DNA of 32,047 nt from Desulfobacterales bacterium (GTDB lineage: Bacteria; Desulfobacterota; Desulfobacteria; Desulfobacterales; JAHEIW01): NCBI GenBank assembly GCA_020353355.1, contig CP070694.1, positions 4,841,828 through 4,873,874 of the forward strand, in the 5' to 3' direction. Both the position numbers and the translations under genes were made by a program. The notes beneath the pieces were generated by a model. That model did no database searches. It was not told the DNA's origin and saw only the letters and a list, made by a program, of their open reading frames with translations. Positions 1 to 8,892 of this stretch are shown piece by piece; the first letter of the stretch is position 1, and the number at the start of each line of letters is the position of its first letter.

Positions 1-1191
1 ATCGAGCCTCATGTCCACTTCGGGCTTGGATCAAAACTCGATGAAGATCTTATTACGGAAACCCAGTCAGCCGCAACAGGGGGAACAAGCACGGTTATTA
101 CGTATTACCGGCAAATAAAGCCCTATGATAATTTTGTCAATGAGTTTATCAAGCTTGGCCAAGAAAGAGCATGCATCGATTTTTCCCTCCATCTGGGCGT
201 CTCCTCGGAAGAGCACATCAGAAGCATACCAGAATTCTATGATGAATATGGAATTTCTTCCTATAAATTTATGATGGTATTTAAAGGCGAAGACGCCAAA
301 AAAGCCGGGTCGGCCGAGCTGAACGACGGCGTGTTTTATGATGCGCTTCAAAAAATAAAGACCATTGACGGCGTGCTGCCCTGTATCCACGCCGAAAATA
401 TTGAACTGATCTGGAGCATTCGGAAAAAAATCATCGATCAAGGTCGCACCGATCCTTTAGCCTGGGCAGATTCCAGGCCGGATTTTACGGAGTCCGAATT
501 TGTCCGGCGGGCGATTTATCTGGCCGAACTAGCGGATTGCCCGCTTTATATTGTTCATACCACATCTAAAAAGGCTCTGGACGAGGTCAGGTTGGCGCGT
601 GAGCGTTACTCGAAAATATTCGTAGAAACCTGTCCGGTCTACCTTACACATACAAAAGAGATGATGAAAGACAATCTCATGAAGGTTGCTCCCCCTCTGC
701 GTTCTAAAAAAGATAATGAGGCTTTGTGGGAAGGGATCAGAGATGGTTGCATTCAAACCGTTGGTTCGGATCACCTGGCTTTAAAGAAAGAAAGCAAGAA
801 GGGAAGTATCTGGGAGGCCAGCATGGGCATTTCCGGGACAGCGACCGTCCTGCCTGCATTGCTGAGCGAAGGGTACCATAAGCGCGCCATCCCCCTAGAG
901 AGAATAGCGGAAGTCACGTCGTATAATGTTGCCAGAATATTCAATCTATATCCGCGCAAAGGCAATATTCAGGTCGGGTTTGATGCCGATCTGGCAATTG
1001 TGGATTTGGAGCTTGAGAAGACCGTTAGTCACACCATGCTTAATTCTGCTTCCGATTTTTCGATTTATGAGGGGTGGACTTTAAAAGGATGGCCCGTATC
1101 TACCATTGTCAGGGGAAAAGTAGTCATGCAAAATGGTAAGATTGTTGGCGAAAGTGGTTATGGGAAATTTATAGAAAGAAAGCCGGCTTAA
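1..1191 (+). CDS. Hydantoinase/dihydropyrimidinase-like amidohydrolase (5' end outside window)
   Basis: This cyclic amidohydrolase hydrolyses a ring C-N bond in a cyclic amide, imide or ureide. The open frame runs from base 1 with no start, so about 55-60 N-terminal residues are missing compared with the paralogue at 17272. The metal-binding signature of the family is visible: H-V-H at residues 4-6 of the fragment, the S-Y-K lysine (normally carboxylated) just before 'FMMVFKGEDAK', a His in 'CIHAEN', a His in 'YIVHTTS', and the catalytic Asp in 'VGSDHLAL'. It is very similar by eye to the protein at 17272-18651, including the 'YEGWTLKGWPVSTIVRGKVVMQNGKI' end, so the two are probably a duplication. 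The next gene, a nitrilase-family amidase, starts 50 bases downstream, which fits sequential ring opening and amide hydrolysis. Substrate is unknown; dihydroorotase-like activity is possible but less likely. Confidence 0.9.
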   Translation: MEPHVHFGLGSKLDEDLITETQSAATGGTSTVITYYRQIKPYDNFVNEFIKLGQERACIDFSLHLGVSSEEHIRSIPEFYDEYGISSYKFMMVFKGEDAKKAGSAELNDGVFYDALQKIKTIDGVLPCIHAENIELIWSIRKKIIDQGRTDPLAWADSRPDFTESEFVRRAIYLAELADCPLYIVHTTSKKALDEVRLARERYSKIFVETCPVYLTHTKEMMKDNLMKVAPPLRSKKDNEALWEGIRDGCIQTVGSDHLALKKESKKGSIWEASMGISGTATVLPALLSEGYHKRAIPLERIAEVTSYNVARIFNLYPRKGNIQVGFDADLAIVDLELEKTVSHTMLNSASDFSIYEGWTLKGWPVSTIVRGKVVMQNGKIVGESGYGKFIERKPA

Positions 1192-1241
1192 GGAGTTTTG
1201 GTATACGCATGATAAAATCCTGTGAAACAAAGGAGAAAAAA

Positions 1242-2093
1242 ATGGCTAAACGAGAAGTCAAAGTTGCAGCAATTCAGTCAAAGGCGTTTTATGGATCCAA
1301 AGATGAGATTGTCGACAACACGCTTGCTGTATTAGCGGAAGCGGGTAAGGACGGGGCCCAGATATGCTGTTTGGGAGAACTTTTCTCCATGGAATATGAT
1401 CGGTTCCTGCAAAGAGAATTTGAACATTATAAACCCATGCATACCATCGCAGAACCGATTCCCGGACCAACTATCGATAAGGTGGTCGAGATCGCCAAAA
1501 AATACAGAATGTATGTCATTGCCCCCATTTTTGAGAAAGCTTTTACGGGTATCTATTATAATAGCGCTCCGGTTATCGATCCTGAAGGCAACATCATGGG
1601 AGTGACACGCAAGCGCCATATTCCCGCCGTTCAATCACTTGAAAAACTTTACTTCAGACCGGGTGATGGTTGGCAAGTTTACGACGCCCCATGGGGAAAA
1701 TTTGCTATCGGAATATGTTTCGACCGCCGCTTCCCGGAGACCGCTCGTATATTAGCGCTGAATGGATGCGAACTGTATTTCAACCCTGTTGCCGCCGGCG
1801 GTTATGTCAAAGAGACTTACGAATTAATAGCCAGAATGAGAGCCATTGATAATGCAATGTATTCTGTTTTTGTTAATCGGTGCGGAGATGAGGGTGACAC
1901 ACACTTTTTCGGCGACAGCATTATATGTGATCCCTGGGGCAAAATTATTGCGTCCGGTGAAGAGGAAGAAAATGTCATCGTTTCAGAAGTAATCGATCTG
2001 GAAAATGTGGATAGCGCCAGGATTGATTCCGGAGTGTTTCGAGACCGAAGGCCTGAGCTCTATGATAGAATCACTGAGCTGCATCTCTTCTAG
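1242..2093 (+). CDS. Nitrilase-superfamily carbon-nitrogen hydrolase (beta-ureidopropionase / N-carbamoyl amidase type)
   Basis: This cytoplasmic amidase probably releases ammonia (and CO2 if the substrate is an N-carbamoyl compound) from the ring-opened product of the neighbouring hydantoinase. The start is the ATG at 1242, preceded by AGGAG six bases upstream; an ATG at 1209 in the same frame lacks a comparable site. The 283 residues match the family length. The catalytic triad is visible: Glu46 in 'CLGELFS', Lys124 in 'TRKRHIP', and Cys159 in 'GICFDRRFPE'. Family members with this signature include N-carbamoylputrescine amidase, beta-ureidopropionase and N-carbamoyl-D-amino acid hydrolase. 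They cannot be told apart here, and a half-amidase acting on ring-opened imides is also possible. It lies directly after the amidohydrolase gene, probably in one transcript. Confidence 0.9.
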   Translation: MAKREVKVAAIQSKAFYGSKDEIVDNTLAVLAEAGKDGAQICCLGELFSMEYDRFLQREFEHYKPMHTIAEPIPGPTIDKVVEIAKKYRMYVIAPIFEKAFTGIYYNSAPVIDPEGNIMGVTRKRHIPAVQSLEKLYFRPGDGWQVYDAPWGKFAIGICFDRRFPETARILALNGCELYFNPVAAGGYVKETYELIARMRAIDNAMYSVFVNRCGDEGDTHFFGDSIICDPWGKIIASGEEEENVIVSEVIDLENVDSARIDSGVFRDRRPELYDRITELHLF

Positions 2094-2185
2094 TCATTCA
2101 AAATTTAAAATTACAATTTTTTTCTATTTTTTTGAGAAATCTAGAATAGTATTCTTGCTGCCTAAAAAGGCATGATCTTAAAAGC

Positions 2186-2212
2186 TTGACGGACTAGATT
2201 TGTTGTTATAAT
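2186..2212 (+). promoter_or_regulatory. Candidate sigma-70 promoter upstream of the flavoprotein gene
   Basis: TTGACG (2186-2191) is followed by TATAAT (2207-2212) with a 15-base spacer; the overlapping TAATAA at 2209 gives a 17-base spacer. The surrounding 150 bases (2094-2245) are very A+T-rich, unlike the coding DNA around them. This suggests that the flavoprotein and the MmgE/PrpD genes start a new transcript here. Confidence 0.5.
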
Positions 2213-2245
2213 AATATTACAAGTTTACCTCATAATATCTGATTT

Positions 2246-3709
2246 TTGGGGGATTTCGAGCGATTGATTGAGCCAAAAGATACTAGAAAAGACCTCATTC
2301 TGTTTAGCGACAGCCCCGACGACCTTGCCTGGGATATCGAGGTGGACGTCCTGGTCATCGGTGCGGGAGGCTGCGGGCTGGTAGCCGCTCTTGCCGCTGC
2401 TCAAAACGGCGTATCGGTTTTCGTGCTGGAAAAAGAAAAGCAAGCCGGCGGCAATACATCCTTGAGCCAGGCAATGGTCCCTGCTGCCCGCACAAAAGCG
2501 CAGATCGCAGCCTGTATTGAAGACTCCGTTGAACTCATGACCGAAGATATTTTAAAAAAGAACGATTACCAGGGCGATCCGGCACTGACACGGCACGTGG
2601 CAGAGCAAGCCGCCGGGCTGGTGGATTGGTTGAATGATCAAATCGGTATAAAACTGGAACTGGTCACCGAATTCATCTATCCCGGTCATTCGAGCTACCG
2701 GATTCATGCCAACCGCAGCCGCAAAGGAGCTCATCTGATCAATGATTTGATCAATGCCGCCAAGCGATTTGAAAATATCGATATGGCCTATAATGCCCCG
2801 GTAAAAAGGCTTGTGGCTGCAAAGCAGGATCATGCCGTGCTCGGAGCAGAAGTGGAAATTGAGGGGATCGGCCGGAATTTGGCCAGGGCCAAAAAAGTGA
2901 TCCTTGCGCTGAACGGATTCGGTGCCAATCGTGAAATGCTCAAAAAGTATATCTCTGAAATGGCTGAGGCCTATTATTTCGGCCATGAGGGAAACACCGG
3001 CGAAGGAATCCTCTGGGGAGAGGCGCTCGGCGCCCAATTGGAATGCATGGGGGCTTACCAGGCTCATGGATCGGTCGCCCACCCCCATGGAACGCTGCTT
3101 ACCTGGGCCGTCATCAGCCTGGGCGGTTACCAGGTGAACCTTGAGGGGAAGCGGTTTGTAGACGAATATCACGGTTATTCGGAGCATGCCCTTGATGTTT
3201 TGAAGCAGAAAGGTGGTGTTGCGATCGAAGTGTTCGACCAGCGGATTTATGATACCGTTATCGAATATGAAGATTTTCAGCAATGTCTGGAAATGGGGGC
3301 GATCAAAAAATTCGAGCGCCTTGAGGATCTGACAGCATCCTTCAGCCTGCCCGCTGAGCAGATGATACGCACCCATGAGGCTTTTCAAAAGGCTGTCCTG
3401 GGCGAAACCCGCGACCCTCTGGGACGCGAAAAATTTGGGGAACCGCTTCATCCGCCATATTACGGCGCAAAGGTGACGGGCGCCCTTTTTCATACCCAGG
3501 GAGGACTGAAAATCAATCATCGTGCCCAGGTGCTTCGAGCAGACGCTTTACCGATACCGAACCTGTACGCGGGTGGCGGAACGGCTGCCGGGTTTTCCGG
3601 AAAAACAGGCCCCAAGGGCTATCTGTCGGCCAATGGCCTGCTGGCCGCCCTTGTTTTGGGTAAGATCGCCGGGGAAGATGCCGCACGCTCCGGTCTAGAA
3701 TCCGGTTAA
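2246..3709 (+). CDS. FAD-dependent oxidoreductase, fumarate reductase / 3-ketosteroid dehydrogenase family
   Basis: This soluble flavoprotein probably reduces or forms a C=C bond next to a carboxylate or carbonyl. The dinucleotide-binding motif G-A-G-G-C-G lies at residues 39-44, after 'DVLVIG', with the usual acidic end of the second strand ('LEKEKQAGGNTS'). A central substrate-binding region carries the 'FHTQGGLKIN' stretch typical of the family, and the C-terminal FAD-contact segment reads 'NLYAGGGTAAGFSGKTG'. There is no Tat or Sec signal and no haem or Fe-S motif, so it probably acts in the cytoplasm with an unlinked electron donor. The longest frame starts at TTG 2246; a second TTG at 2264 has GGGGGA about ten bases before it and could be the true start. 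It stands 40 bases ahead of the first MmgE/PrpD gene. Reduction of an unsaturated dicarboxylate is a guess from family and context. Confidence 0.85.
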   Translation: MGDFERLIEPKDTRKDLILFSDSPDDLAWDIEVDVLVIGAGGCGLVAALAAAQNGVSVFVLEKEKQAGGNTSLSQAMVPAARTKAQIAACIEDSVELMTEDILKKNDYQGDPALTRHVAEQAAGLVDWLNDQIGIKLELVTEFIYPGHSSYRIHANRSRKGAHLINDLINAAKRFENIDMAYNAPVKRLVAAKQDHAVLGAEVEIEGIGRNLARAKKVILALNGFGANREMLKKYISEMAEAYYFGHEGNTGEGILWGEALGAQLECMGAYQAHGSVAHPHGTLLTWAVISLGGYQVNLEGKRFVDEYHGYSEHALDVLKQKGGVAIEVFDQRIYDTVIEYEDFQQCLEMGAIKKFERLEDLTASFSLPAEQMIRTHEAFQKAVLGETRDPLGREKFGEPLHPPYYGAKVTGALFHTQGGLKINHRAQVLRADALPIPNLYAGGGTAAGFSGKTGPKGYLSANGLLAALVLGKIAGEDAARSGLESG

Positions 3710-3749
3710 ACGTTGTGATCACATCATTGATGAAAAAAGGAGGCTAGAA

Positions 3750-5111
3750 ATGGCGAACTATCTCGACCAAATCTCGGAATTCATCTGTGAATGCCAATTT
3801 GATCGTCTTCCACCGCAGGTGATCCAAAGAGCCTGTGACGTCACGGCCGATACGCTGGCTGCCATTGCTGCGGGAGCCCAGGAAAATGAAGTCAAAGATT
3901 TCACGGCGAGAATATTGGCAGCCAAAAGCCAGGGGATTTCGACAATCATCGGGTCCGGTGAGAAAACCGAGCCATCCAAGGCTGCCCTGATTAACGGGAC
4001 GGCCGGTACATTTCTCGAGTTGGACGAAGGCAACCAGTTCGGCAGGGGTCATCCCGGAATCCATGTGTTTCCCGCAATCCTTGCCAAGGCAGAAGAAAAG
4101 GGTTTGTCCGGTCGTGATTTTATTACGGCCCTTGTACTCGGATACGAAATCGGAACGCGCATCGGCATTGCCAGCAAACTCAGGATGTCCATGCATCCCC
4201 ACGGGACGTGGGGGACCGTCGGTGCGGCTGTTGCCGTCGGCAAATTGTCCGGCTATGACGTGGCAGCCATGAAGGAAATCATCAATGTGAGTTCATCCCT
4301 CGGTCTGGCAACCAGCCGCAAAACCATGCTGGAAGGAGGAACGGTCCGAAATGTCTATGCCGGGGTCAGTGGCTACATGGGAATTCTGGCCCACGATTTG
4401 GTGCAATCCGGTTTCATCGGTGAGGCAGATGGTCTTCAGACCGTTTACGGTTCCGTGGTTTCCGACAGTTTTGATCCCGACGCGATGACCGAGAAGCTGG
4501 GGGTACGATTTGAAATAGCACGCAATTATTTCAAGAGGCACGCCTGTTGCCGTTACAATCACGGCACTCTGGATGCCCTTGATGAGGTCATATCCCGCAG
4601 GCCGGATCAAAAAATCATGCCGCAGGAGGTGGACCGGGTAGAGGTTAAGACGTATTCCCTGGCGGCTCAGCTCTGTGATCCAAGCCCGCAGAACATGCTG
4701 GCCGGCAAGTTTTCCATCCCATTTGCCGTCGCCACGTCGATTGTTCACGGATCCACGGGAATTCATAGCTTCACCCCCGAGGCCATCCAGAATCCGGTTG
4801 CCAGGGAATTGGCTCAGCGGGTCTCTGTGGTTGAAGACCCCCAGTTGACTGCGATGATGCCGGCTCACCGGCCTTCTAAAATTAAAGTGATCTTGAAAGA
4901 TGGGTCGGTCCTGGAAGCCGAGACCCTTACGAACAAGGGTGACGCCGAAGATCCTTATAGCTCCGATGACCTGCGGATCAAATATTTTGAGTTAGCGCAG
5001 CGGGCCTGGAGCCGCAACATCGCAGAGGCTGTCTATCAGGAGGCGATGAATCTACCGGAATTGAATAACATCGCTCAGATGACCGGCCGCATCCGAAACG
5101 CCGCTTCATAA
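3750..5111 (+). CDS. MmgE/PrpD family protein (paralogue 1)
   Basis: Members of this family include 2-methylcitrate dehydratase, cis-aconitate decarboxylase and iminodisuccinate epimerase, so a lyase, isomerase or epimerase acting on a polycarboxylate is expected. The start is supported by AAAGGAGG just upstream. The 453 residues span a full two-domain protein: an all-alpha N-terminal domain and an alpha/beta lid from about residue 270. Family landmarks are Asp92 in 'LELDEGN', His101 and His105 in 'HPGIHVFPA', the 'HPHGTW' block at 149-154, and 'HACCRYNH'. At the position where cis-aconitate decarboxylase has its active-site lysine (by-eye alignment from memory), this protein has Arg200-Asn201 ('TVRNVYAG'). 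It is the first of three consecutive paralogues transcribed together after the flavoprotein gene. Substrate unknown. Confidence 0.9.
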   Translation: MANYLDQISEFICECQFDRLPPQVIQRACDVTADTLAAIAAGAQENEVKDFTARILAAKSQGISTIIGSGEKTEPSKAALINGTAGTFLELDEGNQFGRGHPGIHVFPAILAKAEEKGLSGRDFITALVLGYEIGTRIGIASKLRMSMHPHGTWGTVGAAVAVGKLSGYDVAAMKEIINVSSSLGLATSRKTMLEGGTVRNVYAGVSGYMGILAHDLVQSGFIGEADGLQTVYGSVVSDSFDPDAMTEKLGVRFEIARNYFKRHACCRYNHGTLDALDEVISRRPDQKIMPQEVDRVEVKTYSLAAQLCDPSPQNMLAGKFSIPFAVATSIVHGSTGIHSFTPEAIQNPVARELAQRVSVVEDPQLTAMMPAHRPSKIKVILKDGSVLEAETLTNKGDAEDPYSSDDLRIKYFELAQRAWSRNIAEAVYQEAMNLPELNNIAQMTGRIRNAAS

Positions 5112-5239
5112 CAGTAAAGTGAAGCACCGGCGTGTGGATACGCCACCAGCCAGCAAAAAGAATAAGTCTGTTTTTTGCCCGGTTCCGGCTAGCGCTTAAC
5201 CAAATCCCCAAATGCGAGCCGAGCAAGGATCTTGAATCG

Positions 5240-6676
5240 ATGTCTGGTTACGACCTGATTGTAAAAAGCGAGCACAAAGGTCCCTGTCTGCCAAACGAGG
5301 AAAGGGATGCCGTCGACTGCCTGGCAGAATACGCCGTCTCAACCAGGTTCGAGGATCTGCCCGGCGAGGTCGTAGAGCATGCCCGCCATGTATTTCTGGA
5401 CACCCTCGGCGTGATCATGGGAGGCTCCATTGAACCTCAGGCTTCTGCTATGGCCCACCGATTGGGACGTCAGGACGGCGGGCCCTGTACGATCATCGGT
5501 CATGATCTTCAATCGAGTAAATTGAATGCTGCGCTGGTCAACGGCACCGCAGCTACCTGGCTGGATTTTGACTCCGGACATAGACCACCGCCGGGAAAAC
5601 CGCTGCTGCCTGCTGCCCACCCGCCGGTTCATCTCGTTCCGGCTGCCCTGGCGGCGGCGGAGGCTATGGGTGCATCGGGCGCGGAATTTTTGACGGCCTT
5701 GGTCGTGGGGTATGATGTCGGCGCTCGAATCGGCATGGCCAGCCGTTTGAGGGCGGAAATTCATCCCCATGGTACCTACCATAATGTCTCAGCGGCTTCA
5801 GCCGCGGCCCGCCTCGATGGCGCAGACGCGATCCAGATGAAAAAAACCATCGCTCTGGCCGTTCATCTGGAAATCATGCCGTCATTTGAAAATGCATACC
5901 AGGGACGAACCGTTCGCAATGTCTATGCCGGCGTGGGTGCGGCAGCCGGTATCCTTGCCGCACAACTGGCAAAGACAGGTTTTAGTCCGGAGCATGATGC
6001 CCTGGGCTCCATCTACGGCGGAATCTTATCACCCTGGCTTGATCCCGAACGGGCTGTAAAACGACTGGGGCGGCAGTATGAAATCACCCAGGGTTTTATC
6101 AAGCCTTTCGCAGCGTGTCGATTTGCCCATCCTGCAGTGGAAGCGGCGGAAAAACTGATAAAGAAACATCCTGTGGATCCGGATGATATCGACGCCGTGG
6201 AGGTCATGACCTTTGACTGGGCGGCTTCGCTGAACGATCAGATGCCGCAGACAGATCTGGGAGCGAAATTCTCCGTACCCTGGGCGGTTGCGTCCATGCT
6301 GGTTCGGGGATCGGCCGGGGCTGATGAATTTCGAAGTGCAGCACTTAGAGACGAGCGGCTTCGGGCAGTTGCTGCCCGGATACGCGTCAGGGAAGACGCT
6401 CATTACAGCGCCATGACACCGTCTAAACGGCCAGCACGGGTAACGGTAAAAACCAGGCACGGCGAGGTATACACGGAGGGGGTGGAACGAAGTGGCGGTG
6501 GTCCTGAAGCGCCTTTGTCGAAGGAAATGATTCAGAATAAATTTCGCTCCCTTGCTGAGCCTGTCATCGGTAATGAACAGAGCGAGGCTGTAATTGACAA
6601 AGTGGATACGCTTGGAGATTTTGCAGATATTCGAGATCTTACGAGACTCCTGATACCTCCGGTATCTTTACCGTAA
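5240..6676 (+). CDS. MmgE/PrpD family protein (paralogue 2)
   Basis: A second member of the 2-methylcitrate dehydratase / cis-aconitate decarboxylase superfamily, 478 residues from ATG 5240. That start has AAGGA about ten bases before it; the frame is open back to a GTG at 5132, but those extra 36 residues look unconserved. It shows the family blocks: Asp111 ('WLDFDSGH'), His127 and His131 ('HPPVHLVPA'), 'HPHGTYHN', and 'TVRNVYAG'. Between the Asp and the His pair there is an insertion of about seven residues, rich in Pro ('RPPPGKPLLPAA'), that the other three paralogues lack. The later block reads 'KPFAACRFAH' and lacks the first His seen in 'HACCRYNH'. These differences suggest a different substrate pocket from paralogue 1. 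Product and substrate are not known. Confidence 0.88.
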   Translation: MSGYDLIVKSEHKGPCLPNEERDAVDCLAEYAVSTRFEDLPGEVVEHARHVFLDTLGVIMGGSIEPQASAMAHRLGRQDGGPCTIIGHDLQSSKLNAALVNGTAATWLDFDSGHRPPPGKPLLPAAHPPVHLVPAALAAAEAMGASGAEFLTALVVGYDVGARIGMASRLRAEIHPHGTYHNVSAASAAARLDGADAIQMKKTIALAVHLEIMPSFENAYQGRTVRNVYAGVGAAAGILAAQLAKTGFSPEHDALGSIYGGILSPWLDPERAVKRLGRQYEITQGFIKPFAACRFAHPAVEAAEKLIKKHPVDPDDIDAVEVMTFDWAASLNDQMPQTDLGAKFSVPWAVASMLVRGSAGADEFRSAALRDERLRAVAARIRVREDAHYSAMTPSKRPARVTVKTRHGEVYTEGVERSGGGPEAPLSKEMIQNKFRSLAEPVIGNEQSEAVIDKVDTLGDFADIRDLTRLLIPPVSLP

Positions 6677-6707
6677 CATTTTTAGCGCTGACCGGGAGCA
6701 AGATTGA

Positions 6708-8075
6708 ATGCAGCAGACCAATGAGAGACCTGATGATTTCTTGGACACCTTAACCGGGCTTGTCACATCGATAACCCTCGATCGGATCCCTTCATCGGTG
6801 GTCAAAGCAGGACGGCGAATATTGGTGGACACCACAGGTGTTATCCTGGCAGCCATGGATGAGCCGCAGATCCAGGCGTTGGCGGGTCAGATGGCAGCTG
6901 CATCCGTGGCGCCTTGCAGCATGATTTTGGGAAGCAATCAGCGGGCGGATGCGATGTGGGCGGCATTGGTCCACGGCACTGCCGCTGTGTGGCATGAACT
7001 TGATGGAGGGCATCGTTTTGCAGGGGGTCCTCCGGCAACCTACGCCGTGGCTGCCGGACTGGCTGTTGCTGAAAGGCAAGGGGTTTCTGGCGGAAAACTT
7101 CTTGAAGCCATCATCGCAGGGTATGAAGTTGCAGCCAGGATTGGTCTGGCAACGACATTGCGGCCGGGAATGGATACGCATGGGTCCTGGCCGGTGCTGG
7201 CAGCAGCGACGACTGCGGGCCTGCTGATGGGATATGGCCGCAACCGCTTAAGGGAGACGCTAAACGTCTCCACATCGCTGAACCTGGCTTCTTCGAATCG
7301 GACGGCTTATGAAGGGGCCACGGTTCGGAACATTTATGCAGGCTTTGGCGCCGCCATGGGGGTTTTTGCGGCGGATCTGGTAAACGATGGTTTCACCGGG
7401 GAGCGCGACGGCATCAGCACGATTTTCGGGAATATCGCCGGCGTATTCCTGGATGTGGATAAAGTCCTTGAAGGCCTGGGGCAGCGCTGGGAAATCGAGC
7501 GTGGCTACCACAGAATTCATGCGTGTGCCCGTTGTATTCATGCGGCGCTCGATGCGCTAATATCCATCTCCAAAAGACATGCTATTTCAGCCGAAGAGAT
7601 CGAGCGATTGGAGGTACGCACCTATTCCATGGCAGCGACCCTGAATGATGCCGCACCGGAAAATCCTCTGGCAGCTCGTTTTTCGATACCCCATGCGCTG
7701 GCATCCTATCTGGTATTGGGAGAAACAGGCCTGGCGAATTACAGCCAAGCGGCATTGAAAAATGATAGGATTCGAGCTCTTGCGAGGCGGATTACCGTAA
7801 GGGACGACCGGGGCATGACCGCCCGGACACCATCAGAGCGACCGGCTCTGGTCAGGGTGGTTTTACGAGACGGAAGGACTCTGGAAGCCTCTGCAAGGCT
7901 GGCCCACGGAGAATTTGACCATCAACCTCTGGCGGACGATGAGCTCAGCGCTAAATTTTTGTATTTGACCTCGGGTCTGCTGGGCAAGCAAAAGGCCACC
8001 GATTTATTGGATTCGTTGTGGCAGATTGACAGCGCCCAAGACATCGCCGAGGTTCGCCCGCTGTTTACAAAATGA
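6708..8075 (+). CDS. MmgE/PrpD family protein (paralogue 3, active-site His pair missing)
   Basis: A third full-length MmgE/PrpD paralogue (455 residues), starting at ATG 6708 with GGGAG upstream and 31 bases after the previous stop. It keeps the general blocks: Asp99 in 'HELDGGH', 'DTHGSWPV', 'TVRNIYAG' and 'HACARCIH'. However, the 'HPxxH' motif present in the other three copies is replaced by 'PPATYAVAA' (Pro108 and Tyr112 where His and His are expected), and the 'HPHGT' block has become 'DTHGS'. The frame is intact with no stop or frameshift, so this is not simple decay. It may be a catalytically altered enzyme or a non-catalytic partner of a neighbouring paralogue; MmgE/PrpD proteins are dimeric, so a hetero-oligomer is possible. 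Function is otherwise unknown. Confidence 0.88.
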   Translation: MQQTNERPDDFLDTLTGLVTSITLDRIPSSVVKAGRRILVDTTGVILAAMDEPQIQALAGQMAAASVAPCSMILGSNQRADAMWAALVHGTAAVWHELDGGHRFAGGPPATYAVAAGLAVAERQGVSGGKLLEAIIAGYEVAARIGLATTLRPGMDTHGSWPVLAAATTAGLLMGYGRNRLRETLNVSTSLNLASSNRTAYEGATVRNIYAGFGAAMGVFAADLVNDGFTGERDGISTIFGNIAGVFLDVDKVLEGLGQRWEIERGYHRIHACARCIHAALDALISISKRHAISAEEIERLEVRTYSMAATLNDAAPENPLAARFSIPHALASYLVLGETGLANYSQAALKNDRIRALARRITVRDDRGMTARTPSERPALVRVVLRDGRTLEASARLAHGEFDHQPLADDELSAKFLYLTSGLLGKQKATDLLDSLWQIDSAQDIAEVRPLFTK

Positions 8076-8181
8076 CCATCACCGCAGCTGGATTGGCGTT
8101 TATGACAGCGAGCAGCGGTAGAAAGAAAGAGCAACACTTGTGAATTTATCATAAACGTGTTCGCGACTCAAAGGAAGGGTT

Positions 8182-8517
8182 ATGCCCATGATTAAGTCTT
8201 TGACGTTTATCAAAAGGAAACCTGGCCTCAGCCAGGAGGAGTTTCTCCGCTACTGGAAAGAAACACACGGCCCCCTCGCTGCCAAGGTAGTGCCCGGACT
8301 AAAAAAATATGTCCAGTGTCATCCAGTCCCCGGGTTTGAGTCTGATATTGATGGGATCGTGGAGCTCTGGTGGGACAGCCCGGAATCGTTCAGGGCGTTT
8401 TTGTCCTGGCGGCAGTCGGATGCGTCGCAGGTGCTTAGGGAAGATGAAGAGAAGTTTGTAGATACGAGCCGATGGATCAGATTCGTTGCGCAGGAGCACC
8501 TTATCGTAGAAAAATAG
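8182..8517 (+). CDS. EthD-domain small protein
   Basis: A 111-residue protein of the dimeric alpha+beta barrel (EthD) type. The diagnostic stretch 'FLRYWKETHGPLAAK' is at residues 21-35, followed by 'VPGLKKYVQ', and a second strand-helix unit runs to the end. EthD-like proteins accompany degradation clusters and are generally of unclear role; some act as small isomerases or lyases without cofactor. The start at 8182 has GGAAGGG upstream. It is separated from paralogue 3 by 106 bases with no obvious feature. A second protein of the same fold occurs at 19596, so two are associated with this pathway region. Confidence 0.8.
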   Translation: MPMIKSLTFIKRKPGLSQEEFLRYWKETHGPLAAKVVPGLKKYVQCHPVPGFESDIDGIVELWWDSPESFRAFLSWRQSDASQVLREDEEKFVDTSRWIRFVAQEHLIVEK

Positions 8518-8532
8518 ATTTGTTTAGATTCC

Positions 8533-8820
8533 AAATTCCAAGCACCCCGCCAGAAAGATGGCGGGCAGGCAAATTCCAAATAAATTTCAAATTCCAATCA
8601 ATGACGGTATCGTAAAAAGTCCGAATTCGTCATGCCGGACCTGATCCGGCATCCAGAACATACTGAAATCACTGGATTCCGGCTTTCGCCGGAATGACGC
8701 TTTGAAGGAATTTCAGACTTTTTGCCAATTCATCAATCAATCAAATTCCAAACATGTTTGAATCATTGAAAATTCGAATTTGGATATTTTTTGTTATTTG
8801 TGAATTGGTGCTTGGAATTT
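8533..8820. repeat. Composite palindromic repeat (possible MITE-like element)
   Basis: The non-coding stretch 8518-8892 contains no gene. It is bounded by a perfect 14-bp inverted repeat: AAATTCCAAGCACC at 8533-8546 and its complement at 8807-8820. The ATTCCAA word recurs several times inside. Nested within are a 7-bp GC hairpin (8546-8565) and a second palindromic unit at 8612-8725. No transposase frame is present, so if mobile it would depend on an enzyme elsewhere. Tandem ATTCCAA words may simply have grown by slippage. Confidence 0.6.
8612..8725. repeat. Inner palindromic repeat with AAAAAGTC / GACTTTTT ends
   Basis: This unit has AAAAAGTC at 8614-8621 and the complement at 8716-8723. 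Inside are two short hairpins, one around GCCGGACCTGATCCGGC (8634-8650) and one around TTCCGGCTTTCGCCGGAA (8677-8694), flanked by GTCAT and ATGAC. The pattern is that of dispersed 'cgtcatgccgg...ccggaatgacg' repeats known from many proteobacterial genomes; the family assignment is from memory. Confidence 0.65.
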
Positions 8821-8892
8821 TCTCAGTTCAAGAACTCAACTTGACTTAAATACACAAAACGACTTTTGGAATATATTTGTGGGACATGACTA

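Noticed and set aside
2552-3520. Long open frame on the minus strand (322 codons) inside the flavoprotein gene
   Set aside because: It lies wholly antisense to a clear FAD-binding protein, resembles no family I know, and has no ribosome site; it is a frame shadow of a GC-rich gene.
8518-8892. CRISPR array, because of repeated ATTCCAA words
   Set aside because: The words are short, irregularly spaced and partly inverted; there are no equal spacers and no cas genes.
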